Assembly: GCF_004027225.2 (NCBI RefSeq)
Contig: NC_044278.2
Coordinates: forward strand, 98,324,743-98,388,742
Length of the DNA: 64,000 nucleotides
Reading direction: 5' to 3'
Source: Strigops habroptila
Taxonomy: Eukaryota > Chordata > Aves > Psittaciformes > Psittacidae
Of the stretch, positions 1-11,290 are shown one piece after another; positions within the stretch are counted from its first letter, which is position 1; each line of letters opens with the position of its first letter. The notes under the pieces were generated by a model. It made no database searches and was not told where the DNA came from. It saw nothing but the letters and a program-made list of their open reading frames with translations. The translations under genes were made by a program, and so were the position numbers.

Positions 1-33
1 AGTTTGTGTCATTTTGTCCTGCTTACAAAATAC

Positions 34-190
34 CTGACAAATTTTTCTGGGACATCTCTTCCTGCAAGTTATTTGGCTCATTGAAGAATAACCTTGCAAG
101 AAGCGTGGGGAATATCCCTATACCAAAAACACCAATACAGAGTCCAAGTGACAATGTCATGCTATAAATTGCTACAGGATTGCAGCTTGC
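34..190 (-). CDS. possible internal exon encoding one membrane helix; gene not recognised
   Basis: On the minus strand an open frame runs from about 247 to 23. Inside it, an AG acceptor (ATCTCCCCAG, exon from 190) and a GT donor (TTGTCAG then GTATTT, exon end at 34) bracket 157 nt that enters in phase 0 and leaves in phase 1. The 52 codons include a hydrophobic run of about 27 residues (from VAIYSMTLSL to TLLARLFF), which fits a transmembrane helix. A polar, acidic stretch (NEPNNLQEEM) follows. If read past the donor, the frame stops four codons later. The polypyrimidine tract is weak and I do not recognise the protein. It could be a middle exon of a minus-strand membrane-protein gene, or a chance ORF. 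No neighbouring exon is visible in the next kilobases to support it. Confidence 0.25.
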
Positions 191-3100
191 CTGGGGAGAT
201 ATGCTAGCACAGGACATGTTTACAGGTCTTCTTGAGCCATTTGCCACTCAGTACTGCCTCATCTGCCAGAGGTCACCAGACCCAAAAGCCACCTGCCCAC
301 AGCTGCTCCATAGTGAAACTCTCCATAAGGTGAAATTAATATGCAAGAGAAGCCTCTTTTGGGTTGATGCTGTGCTCAGCAGATCAGAGCAGATACAGCT
401 GAAACAGTCGGTGAAAGTTTTTTCTCATGTACAAAACAATTTTGTATATCCTTCATAATGATATCAAAAATCACTTAGAACTGGGGGCATTGGCATGGAA
501 AGAGGTCTCATTCCCTTCCTCAGAACTGCATTTTTCTCCAGATAAAATAAATAACCAGTTGTGCGATATGTAAAAACAACATGGAAGACTGGAGTGACCT
601 GGTGCTCGCTAATGCAAACCAGACAAGTTGCTGAATTGCTCCTCACAACTGCTTTTCATTAGTTCTCTGCTACGGATGTGGCAAATGTTTAACATCAGGA
701 TTTGTTTTTGTTTTGGTTTTCTCCTGGCTCTCAACCATGGCATGCATATTACTACACTTACATTTGCAAAAAATCATCATTTACACCTTCTCTTCCTTCA
801 CATCTAATAATAATTTAAAAAAATAAATAAAACCCAAAACATTTTTAAGTTCATATTTCCCATTTTCTCAGAAATCAGTGGTTGGACTATAGCAATATTA
901 TTCTCTTTTTTATTTTTAAGTTAAACAGAAGAAAGAAGCAAGAGGGATAGGGAGTCAGGTGTCTCCAAAATATCTTTCTCTTGCATATTGAGAACAAACA
1001 AGACCAGGCACTCAGAAGGGCTGGGGAGGCTGCCGAGGATAGATGAGATTGTCCTTGCTGAACATGTCCTGTTTTCAATACGAAGGTAGTTTCAAAGTTC
1101 AAACACACTATCAGCCCTTACAATTTATCATGGACTACTATTTCCATCTTTGTGACAAAACAAGCCGACAGTAAACCACTTTGGCATGAACTTACAGACA
1201 TGAAGGCCACATCCTGAGACTCTGAGGCCACACTTTTGAGACCCAAAAATAAAAAGATAAGTAGGCCCAGAAGTTTTAACTCATCTTTCACCCCCAACGT
1301 GACCCATGTATGCTGTGACATCCCAGAACCTGAGCAGTTTTGAACCCATGGGAAGATTAATCTTGGCAGTGCCCTGACTCACTCCTTGATTTTGTGAGGA
1401 ACCACAATGAAAAAATCACAGCAGCATTCTTCAGTTACCATGAGTGAAAAGCAGGACATTGTGTTGTCTCATTCCTGCATGTAGTTTCAGGTCTTAATGA
1501 CATCTGGGCTTTAAAACTATTTATGCTTGTTGCCAAAATTTTAAGGGGTGCCAGAAGCACAAGGCACAGATTGCCAAAAGGCCCCATGAGTTTCAAATGG
1601 CTACTACAGAGCCTTTGTAACTCCTAGGATATCGTCACCAACCCTGACAACCCAGGGAAACACTGTGCATGGCTGGAAGGGGTTCAAACAGCAAAATGAA
1701 CATTGTATGAGTGCCAGAGAGAAAAATAAGCTACAGATCCAAGCAGATCTTTCATCCGCACTCAGCAGTGGCAGGCAGAGAAACTCTGACCGTGCTCAGA
1801 GCACCCCATGTGGATGAAGGTGCAGAAAAAGAGGGAAGCTCTGAGGAACAGATGAGAAACTTGAAAGATCATAATTTCTAGAGAGGTTATTGTCTTTTTC
1901 TTTCTTCTTTTTTTTTTTTTTTCTTTTTTTAATACCCCCTTAGGTAAAAGCAAAGCAGAAGGGATGAATAGAAGTTTTTCAGAGGCCTACGTCTGAAAAG
2001 CCAATTCTATCAATATGGAATATTAAAAAGCTCTGTAGATGACAGATTACCCTGGTTCTTAACAAAAACATCCCTATAAAATTACCCAGGAAGGGCATTT
2101 GATACTGAAGAATAGCCAATTACAAGATCATGCATAAAAGACACAAAGCAGAGTGAGAATAAAGCATCAAGGTTGGTTGAAGATGTGCACACAGTGAAAA
2201 ATTTGTTCAGAACAAGCAGTGTGGTAAAATAACTATAAATAGCCAATTTAGTACTGCTGACTCTTGTCATGAGACCATTTGGTGAATTTCTCAGTAACAG
2301 AAGCAGAAATACTTGACTACAAGAAAAAAAAAAAAGACAAGCAATAAGAGATGCCTTAAGAAGGTAGTATTGTAAGAAAAAGACTAGGAAGTCAAATTTA
2401 ACAGGAAAGAAACAAGGTGGCTTCCATCGCTACACCACGAGAACTCACTGAGAATTCGGGGGATTGGCACTGATCTGTCAAAACTTTCTTGAGCTAAAAA
2501 TAATCCAATTGTTTATGCTTGAGGACCCTAGAAGAAAGTGAAATGCTAGGAAGAAACATTGAACACCAGCTCAGGACACCTGGGAATCTGGCAGGCAGAA
2601 GCTGAAACTTATTCACAAAGCTCTTCCTGATCCAGTGAGTAAGACCAAACAGTTTGTGACCAGTAATGGGTCTCCAAATAATGCTTCTCACTATAGGACA
2701 ATTGCTGAAGCAGTAAAGATATAGATGAAGACAGAGGCGGGCACAAGCCGTGTTTGAGCAGATTAAAGGGTTGCTCTATTACATTTGTTATAATTTCTAA
2801 ATTTAATCTAATCATGTGCCAGTTCTTTTAAAAGTAAGGTCATGTTTGTCTGCATGTAGCTTTCTCCATGTTTCCAGTGATACACTGGTGCTAAACAAAA
2901 ATATGTGGAGCAGTAACTAGGTGCCGGCTGCAGCCAGTGAACAGTAAGAAGTTCTTGTTACCTTATTTCATCATATAATTTAATTTATTCTGGATTGGGA
3001 TCCATGTCAGCTGGTGGGATTGTTTGCCTTCATTTCCTAAGAACATCTGTAAAACTGAGCTTGCCCCACCACTGACCTCAAGCTGTGAGACCCCACCTCT

Positions 3101-4639
3101 CTCACTTCACCCAGTGACAGAGAACACACCTCTACCAGAGAGATCATGTGTGTATGTAGGCATGTCAGTGTGAAGCATCCCCTAGCGATATTAGAAAATA
3201 TATTTGGCACTAGTAAACTTTTCTGATGATGCTAGACTAAGCAATGGGGTAAAGAGGCATTGGACATAGTGATCAAATTCTGGTAATAGCTGAAGGAGGG
3301 ACAGACATGGAAAAAGAAGAGGGAAAAACCCCAAGAAAGCATGGAGGAGTAGGATGAGGCTATGCTTGGGATAGGGTGGAGATGAAGAAGGAAAGCAAAG
3401 GCTGCACAGAGATGCTTACTAAAGGCTAAGGATACACTGAACTGAAGGGAAACACTAATGCAGCTCCTACTTAATACATCATTAAGAAGAGATATTCATA
3501 AATATCTAGCAAGGGAGTTACAACATACAGCTACCTTCATACCATGTATGAAGCCAAATGACCTCACACTTAGTAATTGAACTATGGCTTTTTTTTTTTT
3601 TTCCTAAAACCATGAAGAAAATGAGCTCTGGGCACTTGCAGAACAAAAAATAATAGGATATCACACAAAAAACTGGAAAATGTAGTAGTAATACATTCTG
3701 TAGCACCCCCATAACCTTTGCATTATGCCTTGTTTGATAGGCAAATCATCTTCTGCAAAAAAAATAGAGGAGATAATACTTCTTCCATTAGAACAATCAC
3801 AACAATATGACCATGCAAGCTTTAGCCAACAGAATTCTTAAGGATCTGAATTCTGCATGTGTGAAGTTCACTAGGGTGTGATGAAAAGATAAATGAAGTA
3901 TTTTGCAGGGACTGATCCAGGCACAAACTATCAGTGCTTTGGGGTAACAGCTATCTTTCGGTAATACCAGTGTGAGCTCCTACCAGGCAGGATTAAGTCA
4001 GTTCCCTCTCCCTCAACACCACCTGTGCTGCCCGCTCGCGTGCAGGGCTTTAGTGCTTGGCTCTTCCCTCCCTTCAGGACCCACTCACCCACCGTATGCC
4101 AGGTCAGCCCTGTTTGTACAGTTCCTAGCACAATGACTCATGGCTGCAAGAGGGCTCCAAATCATTCATCATAGAGGAATCAGGACTCATACTGGCACCC
4201 TCTTACAGCTTAACTGCCAGCAGTGGTTGTGTTCTCAGATTATAATACTATGACCTTAACTGCTCATAGCATTATATGTTTCCCCTGTGCTTTGTAAGAC
4301 TAAGCACAAGCTTCTAAAGCTTTCCTTTCTAGTTTCAGTAAGGACTGGACTGTGATTATTAGAAAATACTGCTGTGTCCCTGTTTACCCTTCATTCTTGT
4401 AATGCTTTCGTAATGATGTAGTTGCTACAAGCTTTGAGGACTTTGAACTCATTTACACGATTACAGGAATCTTTTCTTTGTGCAGAAGATTTACAAATTT
4501 CTTCTTTAAAGTGTTTTTTTCAAGCACTAACTCTCCATAATGCCTGGATTATTCAGAAGTAAAGACAGGATGGAGGCTGTGGGAATGATATTATCTGACT
4601 GCTTTAGGTGACTTTCAATACTTCAGTGCAAGCCAGAGA
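191..4639. other. AT-rich non-coding stretch, no gene seen
   Basis: ORFs here are short, use non-ATG starts and lack recognisable domains. Visible low-complexity sequence includes a pyrimidine tract at about 1893-1930, A-runs near 2323-2336 and a T-run near 3588-3602. A mildly GC-richer patch lies at 3960-4120 with no identifiable origin. Likely intergenic or intronic. Confidence 0.6.
1893..1930. repeat. T-rich pyrimidine tract
   Basis: Nearly pure T with scattered C across 38 bases. It looks like an old poly-A tail or a simple repeat; no attached retroposon body is recognisable. Confidence 0.8.
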
Positions 4640-6165
4640 AAGAAAGTTAGAACTTGATGCCCTCAGGAGAATCCAGAAGAGGGAGAAGTTATCCTGGCAG
4701 GGAGCAGGAAATAAGGAGCTCATTGAAAGAGCTTTAAACTAGATTTGAAGGGGGAAAGGGATAAAACCAGGATCACTAGAGATAAGTCTGGGGGCAGCAC
4801 ACTAGTGTTTGAGGGGTGGTGTGCTATTGAGGTCCTTCAGCCTGCTGTCTCAGTAGAGGTGGTGGATGGAGACCCATGCCACAACAAAGACGCAAGGGCT
4901 ATTGATGTGTTAGAAACCATGGAAGATCCTGAGAATGGTCACATAGGAATTAGGGATTCTTTCTCTAAAAAAGTGGCAGGACCTGTAGCCCAACTGAAGT
5001 GCAGCTATACCAATACATGCAGCATGGGCGGCAAACAAGAGGAGCTTGAAGCGATTGTGCAGCAGGAAAACTATGGTATAGTTGCCATCACAGAAACATA
5101 GTGGGATGACTTGTACAACTGGGGTGTTGCAATGGATGGCTTGAACTCTTCAGAAAGGACAGGCAAGGAAGAAGAGGCAGTGTACGTTAGGGAGTGTTTT
5201 GGCTATCTAGAGCTTGATAATCGTGATGAAAGGGTAGAGTGCTTATGGGTAAGAATTGGAGGAAAGGCCAACAAGGCAGATATCATGGTGGGAATCTGTT
5301 ATAGACCACGCAACCAAGATGAAGAGGCAGATGAAACACTCTATAAACAGCTGGGAGAAGTCTTATAATTGCTAAACCTTGTTCTCGAGGGGGACTTACT
5401 AGATGTCTGCTGGAAACATAGGGACAAAGGATGAGGAAAAGGCTGAGGCACTTAATGCCTTCTTTGTGCCAGTCTTTAATCGTTGTTGTCTGAGTACCCA
5501 ACCCCCTGGCTGCTCATGGCTTGGATGGGTGTACTCTCCTCTGGGTAAAAAATTGGTTGGATGGCTGGGCCCAAACAGTGGTGGTGAATGGAGTTAAATC
5601 CACCTGGCAGGACTAGGGAAGGGATTGTGCCCCTGTACTCGGGACTGGTGAGGCCGCACCTCAAATCCTGTGCTCACTTTTGGGTCCCTCACTACAGGAA
5701 AGACATTGAGGTGCTGCAGCGTGTCCAAAGAAGGGCAGCAAAGCTGGTGAAGGGCCTGGAGCATAAGTCGTATGAGGAGCAGCTGAGAGAACTGGGGTTG
5801 TTTAGCCTGGAGGAAAGGAGGCTCAGGGGAGACCTTATTGCTCTCTACAGTGACCTGAAAGGACTTTGTCGTGAGGTGGGTGTCAGCCTCTTCTCCCAAG
5901 TAACAAGCAATAGAAGAAAAGGAAATGGACTCAAGTTATGCCAGAGGATGTTTAGATTGGAGATTAGGAAGAAATTTCTGTTGTCAAGCATTGGGACAGG
6001 CTGCCAAGGGATGTGGCTGAGTCACCATCCCTAGAGGTATTTAAAAGATGTGAAGATGGAGTGCTTAGGGACATGGTTTAGTGGTGGACTTGGCAGTGCT
6101 AGGTTAATGGTTGGACTCAACCTCCAAGGTCCTTTGCAACCTTAATGATTGTATGATTTTATGGT
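4640..6165 (+). mobile_element. old CR1 LINE, internally deleted, with endonuclease remnant and 3' end
   Basis: Translation of about 4985-5370 gives the N-terminal endonuclease part of CR1 ORF2: an AITET-like motif, WDD, then LWVRI, KANKADIMVG and CYRP. A TAG at 5099-5101 replaces the expected Trp codon directly after ITET. Around 5385-5400 the frame jumps from the VCWK region to a DEEKAEALNAFF linker, so the endonuclease C-terminus is lost. Around 5485-5590 it jumps over most of the reverse transcriptase. From about 5590 the conserved C-terminal region follows ([27 protein letters not shown]). The element ends at about 6160 in a degraded ATTCTATG-type tail. The 5' limit is approximate. CR1 copies are normally severely 5'-truncated, so a copy with both ends but a missing middle is less usual. 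Confidence 0.88.
5588..6034 (+). pseudogene. CR1 ORF2 C-terminal fragment (dead)
   Basis: This is an open stretch of 148 codons in the old CR1. It matches the region after the reverse-transcriptase core, including LVRPHL, a [18 protein letters not shown] segment and [11 protein letters not shown]. It starts after an internal deletion, so there is no catalytic core. The normal KHWN-LPREVV part is frameshifted near 5980-6030. Survival of the frame reflects moderate age, not function. Confidence 0.85.
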
Positions 6166-7914
6166 CTATGTGAGATACCTACACCAAACATTGTATGCCC
6201 CCTATCCCATGCATTTCATTACCCATCTTTTACTTCTGTTTTTTCTTATATGGTGTCTGTCTTGCCTTTCCTCTTGCTAATGTATACATCACCTGCATTC
6301 ATTGCTATCTGTCACATACAGTCACCTCTTTTTTTATAAGCCGTTTTGCTATGCCTGTCACCAAGAATACAATGAGAAATATTTCTCTCTCAAGGAAACA
6401 CTGGCATTTCTCTAGCTTGTTCAATGTCCAAAAGTCAGCACAGATAACTCCACTTTGTCAAAGAAATGCTCTAAAGATTGGTCACTACTAATGTTCATAC
6501 TATCTTGACCTCACAACCTGTATCACCGAGTTCCCATAAAAGCCCTAACTGATTCAATTAGCAGAAAAATAGCCATATCCTTCAGGTAAATGAGAGGATG
6601 CATCCATCACCATGTTTTGGTAAAAAGAAGTGTCTTATGAGAGCTGGGGCCTTTTACAACATCCTTTCATTTTGCAAAGCATTTTTCAGGGACTGGATCT
6701 CATAAATATCTTTTAACAACTTAATGTTTTCTATGCTTGAGCAAACTCAGCTTATTGCTGATGATTGAGTGCGGTCTGGGTGCTTTTGATGTGGAGTCAC
6801 TAACGGGTGTTTCCCCTTGGGAGTTTTTCAAGAGAACATTTTTTTGGTGGAATTTGCTGGTTTATCATGACCGGCTGGAAACAGTCCCATTTCAACAAGA
6901 CCTGTCAGGTATGTCTTGCTTGCTCTCCACTGGCAAACTGCTGTACTCCGACACAGGCAACATGCAGTCCCAGGGCAGGCAGCAACTGTGCTACTATACA
7001 TCAGAAATATATCCTTCAGGATTTGAAAATGGGAAACCCCATTTTGGGTTTTCTGGAATTCAGGCCAAACCCATTTCTGAAATTTTAAAAATCTCTATGC
7101 GAAGAAGGTACACTTCACCAAGCCCAGGGCAATTTCCAGATTCACAATCAGATAAAGAAAATAGAAGTTACAATTTTGGATATTAGGTTGAAATGTAGCT
7201 GCCACATTTCTAAATCTGTTTGTTCATTCCTGCCAGCACTAAAGTAGTAAAAAGAGACAGATATACCTGTAAAGATAGCCCAAATATCATACAGTCTTTT
7301 TAAATTCCCTTATTTCCCCAATTCTGCCTCATTCTGCTTCTCAGAGATATCCTATCTCATCCACTAGTTAATCCATGTCCTCTTTGCTCAGAACTTTTAT
7401 TTCATACCAGTTTTTTATGCAGTGTAACTGGTTTTGGTGTTGTTTCATGCTGCAGTTTCCAAAGCCATGTAAATGAGAATCCAGTATCACTACTATAGTT
7501 TCCTATAGCCTTGCTGTCGCTTCTGGGTCTTCCCTATATACCATCTGTGGGAGTTAGAAACTGCTTAGATAGGGAAGCCAGCAGGAAGCAGTGCTTGCTT
7601 CATGGCTCTGTTTTGGTGTGCTCCAGATAGCTCTTTCCCAGGCAAAGTGTGAGTATGGCTTGGAGGCTGGTTCGCTCCTGGGACTCCTCCAAAAGGCCAT
7701 ATGGACAATATTACACCAGATTTTGTTCCTGTTCTTCCATGTCCTCAGATTTTGCTCTCTAAAACATACCCCACACATTTCCCAGCTCCCCCTCCCCAGG
7801 ATTTTCAACACATAATCTCAATTTCAGGTTATGAAAACACAATTTGGCTGGCTGTAGCACAGCCCTTGTACTGTTTGAGATACCACGAACTAAAGCACAA
7901 GACTCATTAAATCT
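6166..7914. other. non-coding stretch, no gene seen
   Basis: An open frame of about 149 codons (6737-7186, plus strand, TTG start) lies here. It has no recognisable domain, and a second overlapping plus-strand frame is also open over 6807-7088. I regard it as chance. No repeat family is recognised between the CR1 end and the SINE relic. Confidence 0.5.
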
Positions 7915-8095
7915 TAGGCTCACCATACAGGGCCTAAACCCTGTGGAAACCCAGGACAAAGAATTACACATGTAATGTGCCTGCCCTGGCTTGCCAAGCT
8001 TACGTAGAAAATCTGTTACAGAACAGAGGATCAAACCTAGCTCTCCCAAGACACAGGTTACAGAGTCTAATTACCAAACCATCCTTCCTTACTAA
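7915..8095 (-). mobile_element. probable old amniote tRNA-type SINE (MIR/CORE-like) relic
   Basis: Read on the minus strand, the segment shows the order seen in amniote MIR-like SINEs: a GGTTTGATCC-type box B remnant at about 8028-8037, then CTGTTCTGTAACAGA, then a GTAAGCTTGGCAAG segment resembling the usual TGACCTTGGGCAAGTCAC core. The match is degraded and recalled from general knowledge of these repeats. The ends are approximate. Confidence 0.5.
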
Positions 8096-10783
8096 AATAT
8101 AGAAATCAATCTTCCTACCTCCTTTTTACCTTTTTCTTCTGGTCACATCAATATCAGCTGACACTAACTCATGCTAACTTTCCAGAAGTATAGTCACAAT
8201 GCAGTGAGATTGCAAATGTCAGAGACAAACTTCCTCCCATATATTTTTAAATCTCTTTCTGATATTCCTTTTCACAGTGACAGGGCACTTGTTCACAGCC
8301 CATCCTATTGCTTTGCACGTGTCTGCATTCATGCCCATAAAGGAACCAAACTATTGAACTGTTGTGACTTCATCTCCAGCAGCCTGGTCACACCTCCTAA
8401 CAGTTCATGTGCAAATCTCATCTCCAGCAGTGTTAGAGCATGCCAGACATGAGGTGTCTCATTATATCTCATTCCCAGCATCTAGCAGCAGTTGGCATAT
8501 CCTACTGCAGTTTAAGACTCAGATGTCATTGTGCAATGGTTCCAGACACATCTGTCTGGTCTCCTCCAGTGCCTCTGCTCCTTGTCAGACTTTTCCTCAC
8601 CTATTTCCATTCTTCACTTGGCAAACACTATGCAGCACTGCTTCCACTTGATTTTCCAGTGAATTCTCAGTTCTGCAATACTTAATTGGCATGGTTTCTG
8701 AAATAGATGTTTCCAAAGTATTTTTAAAAATAAAGAAAAAAAGAAATCTAAACCTCTGGATACCTCTCTGAGGTACCTCTTCTCAGCCTGACTGATTTAA
8801 GGGTTTTCTTCCATCTCACCAGTCACTGCAGATGTCTGTTCATTGATAAATACTCCCACTGCATTGTCTGCTTGCAGACTTTCTTCACCTTGAGCTCACT
8901 GAAATTTTCCATATGTAGCTTAGTTTCACCTGGGAGCCACGGTTTATAAATCTCTTGCCTTTTTTAGAGAAGATGATAAGCTTTTTGCCATGTATTTTGC
9001 CAGATGACTGTATCTTCTGCCTCGAGCAACAGTTGCTTGGCCAACTTTCTTCCTTATACCAATAAGTATCAGTGATTACGGGACTATCCCTCCTTGCTGG
9101 TATGAAGGAGGAACACGAGTACAAAGTAACAAAGTGCTGCATGAAAGAAGTTAAATGAGCATGGGTGTTGCCATACTCCGAAAGAGAAGTGGAAAAAAAC
9201 CAAAACAGAAATCACATGAAAAACAGCGATTCTCTGGACATGCGCAAGACAGTGACCAGATGAGCACTTACAGGGGAAGAAGCAGGCAGGTCTTCCATTC
9301 TGGTGAGAAGTACCACATACAGCAGGAACAAGCATGTTGCAGACCAGCTCTGCTCAGAGGAGTGTCTGTATCCAACCTTGGTACCAAGTTTCTTGTCATG
9401 ATTTAAAAGTGTCTCTAAGTGCAGCCATATAGAAAGAATTTCAGGCAAAGCTCAAAACACATCAGAGGTCCACCCACCACTCATGGTTTTCTTTCTGTCT
9501 ACCAGCCCTCACCCAAGAGAAGACAAAGAGATTGAACAGCTGTTCCTGGAGTCATTTTCACATCATCATGGCTAATGTAACTGATATAAATAAATCATCC
9601 CTTCATGACCACCATTAGCCATGAAAGTTCTCCTCTACACATCAAAATGGTGGAAGCTACTTGATGGATACCAGAGATCACTGAACTACTTGTAACTGTT
9701 GATTTTAGTAACCACAAGAACATCAAGTTACTGTTTGAAAATCAAGCTCTAATTAACTTGCGTAAAGACAGAGTGAGAAAAAAGCCAAATAAATGCACAG
9801 CTCTCTTTTCTTGGGCTAGTTTTTCTTACAGATAGAGAAGTATGCACAGTGCATTCCCTTTTGTACCTGTAAAGATAACAGCGATACTTTCAGCAATGTG
9901 AAGTGCAGACTGTTTCTTTTTCTTGATATACAATGATTTACACTGAGAAATCACTGCTTGTTCATCAGAATAGGAGAAGTTGCCAGGGGAAAAAAAAACA
10001 GCAAAACAGTCCCACACCCTCTTTCATTGCAGTGTGGGACAGCAGCACAATGCCTGTAGCCCAGGGACATCTGACATTGCTTGAAGCAGTACAGATCTCA
10101 GAACAAGTTTCCTCCCTGATGTCTCAGGTGGATCATGCATTTCATCTGGAGCTCCATGTTTCCTTAGCTACTCTATCTACATTTCAGAAAACAAATTTAA
10201 AGCTGCTCTGTGGATGTAATCATAATGGAGATCTATTGCAGAGCTATGACTTTCAAAGTAAAGAATAATAAAAACAAACACACCACTTCATTTTTTTCGG
10301 GCACACTAGTGTAAAAGCAGCGTAATTTCAGTAAAGTAATAATTTAATAAGGCCATCCCTTCCTCTAGTGCAAGCTCCATAGCTACTCATATCCAAGGAA
10401 GGCACACCCACTTTTGTCAGCCAGAAATCCAGCCCAACAAACTTTCTGTCACTGAAAGTGACAGTCTGGATCTACCACTGAACCAGGAAGCTATTCCAAG
10501 TTCACATCAGCAGAACAGAGATCAGAATCTGACCCAAACATTTATTGATTTTTTGAGTCTGTGTCCAGCCGTCAAGAAATGTTTGCTGGATACTAACTCT
10601 GCAGTGTGAAGGCATAACATAAGGAGGCTAGTAAGGAAACAGACATGGATGGTATTTTCTAATGCGGAGTTGTTCAGCAGTGAGTGCCAAGTGCTACACA
10701 TGCTTGGCACAGAGAAATGGAACATTGAAAAATTAAATCACTTCTTGTACCAGAGGCATAGGAGTGGTTCTTAGGAATATATT
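8096..10783. other. non-coding stretch, no gene seen
   Basis: Several short overlapping ORFs occur on both strands at 8170-9450, none with a domain or convincing splice context. No repeat family is recognised. Probably intergenic or intronic. Confidence 0.5.
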
Positions 10784-11290
10784 TGTGTGTTGGTATTTGT
10801 TGGGGTAGAGTTAACTTTCTTCACAGCAGCTGTTATAAGGCTATGCTTTGGATTTGTGCTGAAAACAGTGTTGATAATACAGGGATGTTTTAATTACTGC
10901 TGAGCAGTGCTTACACAGAGCCACGGCCTTTTCTCATCCCACCCCACCAGCGAACATGCTGAGGGTGCACAAGAAGTTGGGAGAGGACACAGCTGGGACT
11001 GCTGACCCCAGCTCACCAAAGGAATCATATCCCAGACCATATGGTGTCATGCTCAGCATATAAAGTGGTGGGAAAAAGAAGGAAGTGGGGACATTTGGTG
11101 TGATGGCATTTGTCTTCCCAAATAACCATTACATGTGATGGAGCCCTGCTTTCCTAGAGATGGCTGAACACTCATCCCTCACATCCTCTACTCCAAACTG
11201 TGTTGGAGAGCTTAAACATGCCTGGGTCCCTGCTCCTCTTTGGTCTATACTACTTAGTCATTAAACTATGCCGTCTACATCACAGCAGTT
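10784..11290 (+). mobile_element. degraded avian ERVL-type LTR
   Basis: The order matches a common avian ERVL-type LTR: a TTCTTCACAGCAGCT segment, CTATGCTTTGGATTTGTGCT, GTGTTGATAA, GCTGAGCAGTGCTTACACAG, GTGCACAAGAAGTTGGGAG, then TGATGGAGCCCTGCTTTCCT. A TATA box (ATATAAAG, 11058-11065) is intact in the U3/R region. A possible ATTAAA polyadenylation signal is at 11260-11265. The part after about 11180 is strongly diverged, and the GAGTGAGCGAGCGGCTG-type 3' end is missing, so the right limit is uncertain. No internal retroviral genes are visible. Confidence 0.8.
11058..11065 (+). promoter_or_regulatory. LTR TATA box
   Basis: ATATAAAG lies just after GTCATGCTCAGC, its normal place in this LTR family. 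Whether it still drives transcription is unknown. Confidence 0.5.

Noticed and set aside
3220..3292. C/D-box snoRNA-like pair (TGATGATG, then CTGA about 65 nt later)
   Set aside because: No terminal stem and no internal D'/C' boxes. The motifs are short enough to occur by chance.
4140..4260. Possible old SINE remnant (CAGGACTCATACTGGCACCC)
   Set aside because: Only one short resemblance, with no box A/B or core order.
6737..7186. 149-codon plus-strand open frame
   Set aside because: It needs a TTG start, shows no domain, and overlaps a second open plus-strand frame. Treated as chance.
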